The notes under the pieces are model-generated. The model was not told the DNA's origin. It saw nothing but the letters and a program-made list of their open reading frames with translations, and searched no databases. The translations under genes and the position numbers were made by a program. From CAYWNA01 sp964459305 (lineage in GTDB: Bacteria; Planctomycetota; Planctomycetia; Pirellulales; Pirellulaceae): 22,993 bases of DNA. This document shows, piece after piece, positions 1-9,287 of the stretch. Each line of letters begins with the position of its first letter. Position 1 is the stretch's first letter. The stretch covers positions 1 to 22,993 of the forward strand of contig CAYWNA010000214.1 in NCBI GenBank assembly GCA_964459305.1. The letters are read 5' to 3'.

Positions 1-51
1 CCAAATCTGATACTGAGATCACGCATTTTCCCAAGAGGTTAGGAGTCCTGA

Positions 52-183
52 GCCTTGATCGTAACTCCGGCATCGAAACCCGAAGCGTAAGCGAGGATGA
101 GGCTGTAATTTGCTGCATTCCTCGCTTACGCTTCGGGTTTCCATGCTGTCACTGCTGGCAACTGCCGGGGTCATGATCAAGGC
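52..183. repeat. Long nested inverted repeat with CCCGAAGCG core
   Basis: A 23-bp perfect inverted repeat (75-97 against 119-141, 21-nt loop) carries the core CCCGAAGCGTAAGCGAGG. It lies inside a second, imperfect inverted repeat of 21 bp (52-72 against 163-183), in which I count 18 of 21 matching positions. The whole unit can fold into a long hairpin and looks like a REP/REPIN or MITE-type element. The core resembles a palindrome I associate with planctomycete intergenic regions, and a related copy lies at 19344-19407. No clear target duplication flanks it. Confidence 0.75.
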
Positions 184-185
184 CC

Positions 186-236
186 TACGTTCGCGTCGCT
201 CCACCCCGGGCCGACATAAAGCCGTCCCTTCGGGAC
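186..236. repeat. Probable dispersed intergenic repeat with small hairpin
   Basis: The segment has a GC-rich GTCGCTCCACCCCGGG stretch and ends in a GTCCC-TTC-GGGAC hairpin (224-236). It resembles a repeat commonly seen between planctomycete genes, a recognition I cannot verify here. The remainder of 237-400 shows no supportable gene or signal. Confidence 0.4.
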
Positions 237-400
237 TGGAACCAGAACGGGTTCGAAGCAAATCCACCGTATGATCGCAGACCGAACACCCCATGCCGCC
301 CCCAACCAGTGCAAGTTCGCTGCAAGGCCGAACTGGCCGGTATCGCGGCCATTGGAAAGACCACCTTTTCGGTTTATTCCGCTTCATGAACACCGAGGGG

Positions 401-616
401 TCGGGCGGAATCTGGGATTTCTTCCGGCACCGGCGTTTTCCGTGTACTACGTTTGCATGAACGAGTTCCTCCGGACCAGTGGTCCGGGAGGGACGGACTC
501 ACGCGTTTGCTGTGGGACGCCTTAATTGGCGGGACTAGGGCCCGCAGGTTGAAGGGACAATCGAAAATCACGATTTTCCGCAACGAAGAGGCAACTTCGG
601 TTATGCCGTTTTTGCT
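401..616 (+). repeat. Leader-like structured repeat, copy A
   Basis: This segment aligns with 4013-4228. In the best block (466-565 against 4078-4177) I count 80 identities in 100 ungapped positions. It ends about 42 bp before the receiver gene at 659. Several hairpins are visible: CCGGACC-AGT-GGTCCGG (471-487), CTCAC/GTGGG (498-502 with 512-516), and GAAAATC/GATTTTC further on. Equivalent hairpins occur at the same places in copy B although loop and part of stem sequences differ. It could be a transcribed 5' leader or small RNA, or simply a dispersed repeat that happens to sit before both operons. Short ORFs across it on either strand are not convincing genes. Confidence 0.65.
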
Positions 617-658
617 GCGGTTACGAGGCCCACACAGAGAATTGGGAGGACCAAGCCA

Positions 659-1108
659 ATGAGACCCGATCGAGAAATTCTCCACGTTGATGATGATCCG
701 ATAACGACCCGAGTCGTTGCCAAGAGGTTGGAGCGTTACGGCTACCAGGTCGTCTCTCTGAACGATCCGGCCGAGGCGATCAACCAACTGATCCAACAGA
801 ACTGCCGGGTGGTTCTATTGGACATCGACATGCCGGGCATGAACGGGTTGGAGATTCTCAAAGAGATCAAGAAGTACGACGGTGGTATCCAGGTGATCAT
901 GCTGACGGGGATCGTAAGCGTTTCATCCATATTGCAGTCGATCCGTCTGGGTGCTGAAGCCATCTTTTTCAAACCGTTGGCGGACACTGAGGACTTGAAT
1001 GAGACCCTGAAACGTGCTTTCCAAAAAATCGACCACTGGTGGGCCGCCGTGAACGAGCTTTCGAATCGCAGGCACGTCCAGCGTGCTGAAGTGGCAGAAA
1101 TGACATGA
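659..1108 (+). CDS. Stand-alone response-regulator receiver protein
   Basis: A 149-residue protein consisting of one CheY-like receiver domain and a short basic C-terminal tail, with no output domain. It should accept a phosphoryl group from a histidine kinase or HPt domain in the cytoplasm and act by protein contact. The acidic pocket is D11-D12, the phospho-acceptor is D55 in LLDIDMPG, T83 (MLTG) is the switch residue and K105 (FFKP) the conserved lysine, so the site is complete. The ATG at 659 follows a good ribosome binding site, GGGAGGA (644-650). The stop overlaps the cheB start by 4 bp (ATGA), so the two are translationally coupled. Its partner may be the hybrid kinases downstream, since no CheA is present. 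Confidence 0.93.
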   Translation: MRPDREILHVDDDPITTRVVAKRLERYGYQVVSLNDPAEAINQLIQQNCRVVLLDIDMPGMNGLEILKEIKKYDGGIQVIMLTGIVSVSSILQSIRLGAEAIFFKPLADTEDLNETLKRAFQKIDHWWAAVNELSNRRHVQRAEVAEMT

Positions 1109-2280
1109 CAGAAGACAACATCCGAGTTCTGGTTGTCGACGACACGGTGACGTACCGCAAGATCGTCAGCGACGTGCTGGCCACCATTCCCGGTATCGAA
1201 GTCGTCGGTACCGCGGCCAACGGCAAGATCGCCCTGACCAAAATCGATCAGCTGCGTCCGGACATGATGACGCTCGATATGGAAATGCCGGACATGGACG
1301 GGCTGGACGTGCTGCGGCAGTTGAAGCAGACTGGCAGCGATGTGGGGGCGCTCATTTTGAGCGGCTCCAGCGTGCACGACGCCGAGACCACCGTGCTTGC
1401 CTTGGAGCTCGGGGCCTTCGATTTCGTGACGAAGCCTGTCGGCGCCGCCCCCGATGAGAATGTCCGGATTCTGCGAGAGAAGCTTCGCCCGAAGATCGAG
1501 GCGTTTGCACGAACCAGCCACGTTCGCAGGATTCTGCGTGGCCATGAGCCGGAGCAAGAGGGGACGGGTCCAATTTGTGCGAAGCACGCTTTGGGCCGTT
1601 CCGGCAAATTGGCAGCTTCTTGTCCTCCGTCCACGAATGAGAACGACGTGGCACGCCGAATGCGTCGCATTGTTGACACAGGTGCAGGCCGGGCAGAGGT
1701 AATTGCCGTGGGGATCTCCACAGGCGGTCCGCAAGCGCTGAATGGCATGCTGCCCCAACTTCCGGCCGATTTGCCGGTTCCCGTGCTGATCGTCCAACAC
1801 ATGCCGCCGGTGTTTACCAAGTCGCTGGCAGATGACCTGAACAGGCATTGCGCACTGACGGTATCCGAAGCAGTCGACGGCCAATCGGTCTTGCCAAGCC
1901 ACGTTCTGATCGCCCCTGGCGGAAAACAGATGAAGGTCATAAGAGAAGGGGCACTATCGACGATCAGCATCACGGATGATCCGCCGGAGAACAGTTGCCG
2001 TCCATCGGTCGACTATTTATTCCGCAGCGTGGCCAGGGCCTACGGTCCTAATGCTGTTGGCGTGATCATGACGGGCATGGGCAATGACGGGGCCCAAGGA
2101 TGCCGGCAAATGAAACAGCGGGGCGCGGCGATCATCGCCCAGGACGAGGCCTCCTGCGTTGTGTACGGCATGCCCCGGCGACCGATCGAGGAAGACATCG
2201 CCGACGTTGTCGCTCCGCTGGGCAGGATCGCCGAAGAAATCACCCGCCTCGTGGGGAAAGGAGTCGCCCTATGCACGTAA
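1105..2280 (+). CDS. cheB: Protein-glutamate methylesterase/glutaminase CheB
   Basis: 391 residues with the standard CheB order: receiver domain (about 1-125), linker, and methylesterase domain (about 196-385). The receiver keeps D12-D13, phospho-acceptor D58 in LDMEMPDMDG, and K110. The esterase catalytic triad is visible as S205 (GISTGGP), H232 (VQHMP) and D328 (TGMGNDGA). CheB demethylates or deamidates glutamyl residues of chemoreceptors, opposing CheR. The linker (about 135-195) is longer than usual and contains a 15-bp stretch also found upstream of the kinase at 4305. No receptor, CheA or CheW is encoded in the window, so this is an orphan pair with CheR and may serve non-flagellar signalling. 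It overlaps both neighbours (4 bp with the receiver gene, 10 bp with cheR). Confidence 0.95.
   Translation: MTEDNIRVLVVDDTVTYRKIVSDVLATIPGIEVVGTAANGKIALTKIDQLRPDMMTLDMEMPDMDGLDVLRQLKQTGSDVGALILSGSSVHDAETTVLALELGAFDFVTKPVGAAPDENVRILREKLRPKIEAFARTSHVRRILRGHEPEQEGTGPICAKHALGRSGKLAASCPPSTNENDVARRMRRIVDTGAGRAEVIAVGISTGGPQALNGMLPQLPADLPVPVLIVQHMPPVFTKSLADDLNRHCALTVSEAVDGQSVLPSHVLIAPGGKQMKVIREGALSTISITDDPPENSCRPSVDYLFRSVARAYGPNAVGVIMTGMGNDGAQGCRQMKQRGAAIIAQDEASCVVYGMPRRPIEEDIADVVAPLGRIAEEITRLVGKGVALCT
2257..2263 (+). promoter_or_regulatory. Ribosome binding site fixing the cheR start
   Basis: AAAGGAG lies 7 bp before the ATG at 2271. It supports that start over the long upstream extension of the same frame to 2100, which would lie entirely over the cheB coding sequence. 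Confidence 0.75.
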
Positions 2281-3116
2281 CACCGGAGGAAATCCCGGCC
2301 GTCGCCCGACTGGTAAACGACTTATGCGGTGTCGTACTGGACGAAACCAAAGGCTATCTGATCGACAGCCGACTCGGAAGCGTGGCCCAGGAAGCGGGGT
2401 GTACCAGTTTTGGTGAGCTGTGCCGGAAGGCGCGCGGGAACCGGACGCTGGAGTTGAAGATCGTCGACGCCATCACGACTCAGGAGACGCTCTTCTTCCG
2501 GGATAACTCGCCTTTCGAAGCACTCAAACACAAATCCATTCCCGAGACGATCGACGCCAAGGCCGGAACACCCTTTCCCAGGCGGCTCCGCATCTGGTCG
2601 GCGGCCAGCAGCACGGGACAGGAACCGTACAGCATTGCCATGACGCTGTGCGAGTTGCTGCCGGACGTCCATTCGTGGGACATCAACATCCTGGCCACCG
2701 ACATCTCCGACTCGGCCATCATGCAGGCCAGCCTAGGGCGATACGCCAGACACGAAGTGCAGCGCGGCATGACCCCGCAAATGCTCTCCAAGTACTTCCA
2801 AGAAGAACCGGACGGATGGCGAGTCAAGGAGGAGCTGCGCGCCATGATTCGATTTGACGGCAGGAACCTGCTGAAGCCACTTTCGGGCCTCGGACCGTTC
2901 GACATCATCTTCTGCCGCAATGTGGCCATCTATTTCGACACGGACGTGAAACGCGATCTGTTCAACCGCCTGGCCGACCGGCTGACGCCGGGAGGCTATT
3001 TGTTTGTCGGTTCGTCCGAGTCGCTAAACAACTTGGATCCGCGATTCGTCCCGCAACACCATTGCCGGTGCGTCTTTTACCAACCCAACAAACAGCCCGC
3101 CATGGCCACGGCCTAA
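2271..3116 (+). CDS. cheR: Chemoreceptor methyltransferase CheR
   Basis: 281 residues, the normal length for CheR. The N-terminal helical domain (about 1-75) ends in AITTQETLFFRD, the conserved segment that leads into the catalytic domain. The SAM-binding domain (about 105-270) shows AASSTGQEPYSIAM (motif I, 111-124), ATDIS (142-146), FCRNVAIYF (214-222) and GGYLFVGSSESL (241-252). It transfers methyl groups from S-adenosylmethionine to receptor glutamates. The frame stays open upstream to 2100 but that part shadows cheB, and the ATG at 2271 has a good ribosome binding site. It overlaps cheB by 10 bp and is followed 26 bp later by the CBS gene, so all four genes form one operon. No TPR or PAS extension is fused. 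Confidence 0.95.
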   Translation: MHVTPEEIPAVARLVNDLCGVVLDETKGYLIDSRLGSVAQEAGCTSFGELCRKARGNRTLELKIVDAITTQETLFFRDNSPFEALKHKSIPETIDAKAGTPFPRRLRIWSAASSTGQEPYSIAMTLCELLPDVHSWDINILATDISDSAIMQASLGRYARHEVQRGMTPQMLSKYFQEEPDGWRVKEELRAMIRFDGRNLLKPLSGLGPFDIIFCRNVAIYFDTDVKRDLFNRLADRLTPGGYLFVGSSESLNNLDPRFVPQHHCRCVFYQPNKQPAMATA

Positions 3117-3142
3117 CTACCTAACGCTGAAAGGAGCATTCC

Positions 3143-3550
3143 ATGAACAAAGCCAAGGACATCATGAATGCGAACATCATCACCGTTGACCCCGATGATC
3201 CCGTGGAACATGTGATGGGACAGATGATTCAACGCGGGATCAGCGGCCTGCCCGTGGTGGACATGTCGGGCCAATTGGTGGGCATCATCACCGAGTTCGA
3301 TCTTCTGGACCTGGTCTGGGATCCGAATACGGGGAAGAACAAGGCCTACCACTACATGACCCGTGATGTCCGAACGGTAGACGTGGACGACGAGTTTGCC
3401 GACGTGGCCGAGATGTTCCGCATGTTGTCCGTTCGCCGATTGCTGGTTATGCAGGGCGAGCGAGTTGCCGGAGTCATCAGCCGCCGCGACTTGATCCGCC
3501 ACGTGCTGCAGATCCGCGGCGAGGTGGCCGAGCAAATGACAACCGCTTGA
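3143..3550 (+). CDS. Two-CBS-domain protein
   Basis: 135 residues made only of a CBS pair (Bateman module): CBS1 about 5-60 (ending GIITEFDLL) and CBS2 about 70-125 (ending GVISRRDLIRHVL). Such free-standing pairs commonly bind AMP, ADP, ATP or SAM and regulate partner proteins; the ligand cannot be read from the sequence. The ribosome binding site AAGGAG (3131-3136) is 6 bp before the ATG. It is the last gene of the receiver-cheB-cheR operon. A second CBS pair of similar size is encoded on the minus strand at 15079-15477. SAM as a ligand would make sense next to CheR, but that is speculation. Confidence 0.92.
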   Translation: MNKAKDIMNANIITVDPDDPVEHVMGQMIQRGISGLPVVDMSGQLVGIITEFDLLDLVWDPNTGKNKAYHYMTRDVRTVDVDDEFADVAEMFRMLSVRRLLVMQGERVAGVISRRDLIRHVLQIRGEVAEQMTTA

Positions 3551-3565
3551 GCCGTCGGGAGCAGA

Positions 3566-3615
3566 CCGACTCACGAGACTCGACACCACTCGGCTTCAGA
3601 GTCGGACCGCTTTTT
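3566..3615 (+). terminator. Possible weak intrinsic terminator after the che operon
   Basis: CCGACTC (3566-3572) can pair with GAGTCGG (3599-3605), and a T5 run follows at 3611-3615. The loop is long (26 nt) and the T run is displaced from the stem by about 5 nt, so this is a weak candidate. Confidence 0.35.
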
Positions 3616-3690
3616 GTCTGCGTCGATGCCGCTCGCCAGCTCTAAGTCCCCCAAGAGTTCTGGTGGGGATTGGCAGATTTCTTCGTTTCA

Positions 3691-3713
3691 GCGCACGCCT
3701 TCGAGGCGTGCGC
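3691..3713. repeat. Perfect 10-bp palindromic hairpin
   Basis: GCGCACGCCT and AGGCGTGCGC flank the loop TCG. A diverged second copy starts at 3737 (GCGCACGCCTTCGG) and is interrupted by the 139-bp insertion at 3751-3889. It looks like a REP-type palindrome. Confidence 0.7.
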
Positions 3714-3743
3714 CTAATACGCCGGCATGCCCATTCGCGCACG

Positions 3744-3896
3744 CCTTCGGAGACTGCTGAGAAAGTACGTGGGATAGGCTTCCAGCCTGTCGAATAGGTC
3801 GTTCAGGCAAACTCGGAAGCCAAAAATACACAAGCATGACAGGCTGGAAGCCTATCCCACGTCCATGACTGCTAGCATTTCAGCAGCCTCCTTCGG
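3744..3896. mobile_element. MITE-like insertion with 7-bp target duplication
   Basis: CCTTCGG occurs at 3744-3750 and again at 3890-3896, bracketing a 139-bp segment (3751-3889). The ends are near-perfect 10-bp inverted repeats, AGACTGCTGA and TCAGCAGCCT (one mismatch). Inside lies a perfect 25-bp inverted repeat (3767-3791 against 3838-3862) that includes GGGATAGGCTTCCAGCCTGTC, a sequence I recognise from planctomycete genomes. The element has no coding capacity, so any transposase would have to act in trans. Removing it and one CCTTCGG copy restores a plausible copy of the palindrome seen at 3691-3713. Confidence 0.6.
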
Positions 3897-4012
3897 CTTG
3901 CGGTTAAACGAGTCATTCAACTCGTTGCAGATTCTCCAGCAGCATCACTTCGCGCTGGAAGCCTAATGTTTCGCGTGCGAATATTTCGCCGTTTCTGCGC
4001 AAAGGCAACGTA

Positions 4013-4228
4013 TCGGGAAGAATCTGGAAATCCTTCCGGCGTTAACGTTCTCCATGTCCTACATTTACATGAATAAGTTCCTCCGGACTGACCGTCCGGC
4101 AGGGACGAGCCCACGGGATTGCTGTGGGCTGCCTTAATTGGCGGGGCCAGGACCCGTACGTTGAAGGCGCAATCGAAGCCACGCTCTTCGGCAGCGGAGA
4201 GCCAGCTTCGGCTGTGCCCATTTTTGTT
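4013..4228 (+). repeat. Leader-like structured repeat, copy B
   Basis: Second copy of the segment at 401-616, ending about 76 bp before the hybrid kinase start at 4305. Hairpins at the positions matching copy A are CCGGAC/GTCCGG (4083-4088 with 4094-4099), AGCCCAC/GTGGGCT (4108-4114 with 4124-4130, longer than in copy A) and GCGGG/CCCGT after the shared GCCTTAATTGGCGGG. In the last stem a G-C pair of copy A becomes a G-U pair here. In the later hairpin both copies keep a stem with different sequence (CGAAG/CTTCG here). This hints at selection on RNA structure. Confidence 0.65.
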
Positions 4229-4304
4229 GATGGGCCTGACTTAAACAACAAAAGGAATCGGGCCAATTTGTGCGAAGGAGCAACGCACCGGTCGGAAGGA
4301 AGAC

Positions 4305-6908
<2,604 letters not shown>

Positions 6909-7079
6909 GCGACAAGAGACGAACGAGACGATCGAGGGAAGATAGCCCCCCAGCGAACAGGATGCCGGCCCGGAAGGATCGGTTGGGCCGGACGAGTGCC
7001 CTTTCGATCGTTGATTGTTCCGTGGCCGCTACGGAAGCGAGGCTCACTTGAATTCTTCATCAAGACTTGACAGGACGAC
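6909..7079. other. Gap between the two kinase genes, no supportable gene
   Basis: No HPt-like His motif, promoter or terminator is recognisable in any plus frame. A frame running from 6764 to 7051 is arginine-rich, overlaps the kinase end and has no recognised family. The segment may be the remains of a lost C-terminal domain of the upstream kinase. Confidence 0.4.
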
Positions 7080-9287
7080 ATGATGCGTGACGCACATGGG
7101 GACAAGAATCGCCGGATTCTGGTGATCGACGACAATGCCGGGATCCACGACGACTTCAAGAAGATCCTCCGCGGAGACGACGCAGGTGACGCGTTGGACA
7201 TGGCCGCAGCCGCCTTGTCCGGCGATGACGCCGTCACGCAGACAAAAGACAGTTACGAGATCGAGTCGGCCTATCAGGGAGAAGAAGGGCTGGCAAAAGT
7301 GATCGAGTCGTTAGAAGACCAGCGTCCCTACGCGATGGCATTCGTCGACATGCGCATGCCGCCGGGATGGGACGGCCTCGAAACCATCGAGCACCTCTGG
7401 GAAATCGACCCTGACATTCAAGTGGTCATTTGCTCGGCCTGCTCTGACCATTCTTGGGAGGAAATGTCACGTCGCCTTGGGAAGAGTGCGAACTTCCTGA
7501 TCCTTAAGAAGCCTTTCGACTGTACCGAAGTAGCCCAGATCGCCAACGCGCTGACCGAGAAGCGGAGGCTGTCCGAATTGGCGGCTCTGAAACTGAACGA
7601 GTTGGAGCGAATGGTCGCTGAACGCACGCAAGAGCTCGCGGTCGCCAAGGAGGAAGCCAATCGGTATGCCGTTACGTTGGCTTCAACAAACAAGGCATTT
7701 AGAGAATCTGCCGAGTCGGCGGAGAACGCTACGCGGGCCAAGAGCGAATTCTTGGCCAACATGAGTCACGAGATCCGCACTCCCCTGGGCGGCGTGATTG
7801 GCATGACGGACCTTCTGTTGGACACGAAGTTGACCCCCGAACAGCGCGAATTGGCGGAAACCTCCCGCAGCAGCGCGGATGCGCTGCTGGCACTCATCAA
7901 CGATATTCTCGACTTCTCCAAGATCGAATCGCGAAAACTGGATCTGGAAACCATCGATTTCGACCTGCGCATCACACTGGAATCAACGTGCGATATGCTC
8001 GCACTCGGAGCCCGCAAGAAAGGCCTGGATTTCCTTTGGGTGATAGACCCGGACGTCCCGTCATTGCTGCGGGGAGATCCGGGGCGGCTGCGCCAGGTCG
8101 TGACCAACCTGGTTGGCAACGCCATCAAATTCACCGCCCGGGGAAAGGTGGAGCTTCGGGCAAGTGTCGACGCACAATTCGATGCTACGACCACCGTGCG
8201 TTTCACAATCAGCGACTCGGGCATCGGTATCCCCAAGGACCGCATCGAATCGCTGTTCGAAGCTTTCTCTCAAGTCGACGCGTCTACGACTCGGCAGTTC
8301 GGAGGTACCGGACTGGGCCTGACCATTTCCAAGCACCTAGCCGAATTGATGGGTGGGCAGATCGGCGTCGAAAGCGAAGAAGGGAAGGGTTCGACATTCT
8401 GGTTTACGGCTACCTTCGATAATCAACCGGTTGATAGAGAGGCGGCCCCAGAGGCATTGGAAGGCCTTGAAGGCAGACGGCCGCTGACGCAGAAGCAGAT
8501 CCGCAGCGCGCGAATTCTGCTGGCTGAGGACAACTCGGTGAACCAGCGAGTGGCAGTACGCATTCTGGAGAAGGCGGGCCACCGTGTTGACATCGCAAAC
8601 GACGGCCTGGAGGCCGTCGAAGCGCTCCGGACGACCTGTTATGACATAGTGCTAATGGACGTTCAGATGCCCAACATGGATGGCCACGAGGCGACGCGAG
8701 CCATTCGAGATCCCAACTCCGACGTTCGCAACCACAACGTGCCCGTCATAGCCTTGACCGCGCACGCGATGAAAGGGGATCGAGAACTCTGTTTGGAGGT
8801 AGGTATGAACAGCTATGTCACCAAACCGCTCAACGCCGACAAACTGCTGGAAACCATCGCAGCGTTCCTTGCCGCCGCCTCCGACACAGAATCGGACCCG
8901 TCCAAGGAAGACGTCGAAGCGGAACCGATCCAAGAGACGGACTTCCGCCAAAGGGCCCTGGAGCAAATGGAAGGGGATGCCGAACTGCTGGCGGAAGTGG
9001 CCGAGATGTTTATCGCGGACAGTCCGGATTGGCTGGAGGCCGTACGCGACGCCGTTGCTCGGCGCGACTGCGAAGCCCTCGCTCGTTCTGCCCATAGCAT
9101 CAAGGGAGCGTTGGGCAACTTCGGCACCGGGTCGGCGTATGACGCGGCTCTGCGACTGGAACTGCTTGGCCGCGAAAAGAACCTGGACTGTGTGGAGGAG
9201 CAGATGCTGCTGCTGGAGGCGGAGTTACTGCGTCTAGAGCCGCACCTGGCTGGCATTACAGATGAGGAAACGGTCCCGTGTCAATAA
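7080..9287 (+). CDS. Cytoplasmic hybrid histidine kinase (REC-HisKA-HATPase-REC-HPt)
   Basis: 735 residues without membrane segments. An N-terminal receiver (about 11-160) has an unusually long loop after the first helix; D17-D18, D90 in FVDMRMPPG and K144 mark its site. A coiled-coil-like linker (about 160-220) leads to HisKA with H230 in FLANMSHEIRTP. The ATPase domain shows N347, DSGIGIP (379-385) and GGTGLGL (408-414). A second receiver (about 477-597) keeps E483-D484, D527, T560 and K582. The HPt domain (about 622-720) has H672 in ARSAHSIKGALGNFG. All relay steps are therefore in one chain, and HPt could also serve the HPt-less kinase upstream or the lone receivers. The catalytic core is closely similar to the 4305 kinase, suggesting duplication. 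The ATG follows a weak AGGA. Its 3' end overlaps the next gene by 10 bp. Confidence 0.93.
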   Translation: MMRDAHGDKNRRILVIDDNAGIHDDFKKILRGDDAGDALDMAAAALSGDDAVTQTKDSYEIESAYQGEEGLAKVIESLEDQRPYAMAFVDMRMPPGWDGLETIEHLWEIDPDIQVVICSACSDHSWEEMSRRLGKSANFLILKKPFDCTEVAQIANALTEKRRLSELAALKLNELERMVAERTQELAVAKEEANRYAVTLASTNKAFRESAESAENATRAKSEFLANMSHEIRTPLGGVIGMTDLLLDTKLTPEQRELAETSRSSADALLALINDILDFSKIESRKLDLETIDFDLRITLESTCDMLALGARKKGLDFLWVIDPDVPSLLRGDPGRLRQVVTNLVGNAIKFTARGKVELRASVDAQFDATTTVRFTISDSGIGIPKDRIESLFEAFSQVDASTTRQFGGTGLGLTISKHLAELMGGQIGVESEEGKGSTFWFTATFDNQPVDREAAPEALEGLEGRRPLTQKQIRSARILLAEDNSVNQRVAVRILEKAGHRVDIANDGLEAVEALRTTCYDIVLMDVQMPNMDGHEATRAIRDPNSDVRNHNVPVIALTAHAMKGDRELCLEVGMNSYVTKPLNADKLLETIAAFLAAASDTESDPSKEDVEAEPIQETDFRQRALEQMEGDAELLAEVAEMFIADSPDWLEAVRDAVARRDCEALARSAHSIKGALGNFGTGSAYDAALRLELLGREKNLDCVEEQMLLLEAELLRLEPHLAGITDEETVPCQ

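Noticed and set aside
471..560. c-di-GMP (GEMM) riboswitch in the leader-like repeat
   Set aside because: A GGDEF protein in the window made this tempting, but I cannot find the conserved GEMM core residues or its tetraloop-receptor arrangement.
453..662. Small plus-strand frame upstream of the first receiver
   Set aside because: It covers the leader-like repeat. The matching frame in copy B is not conserved as protein, whereas hairpins are.
742..1902. Long open frame of 386 codons on the minus strand
   Set aside because: It lies opposite the receiver and cheB genes, whose motifs are complete, and its translation shows no recognised domain. It is a shadow of GC-rich codons.
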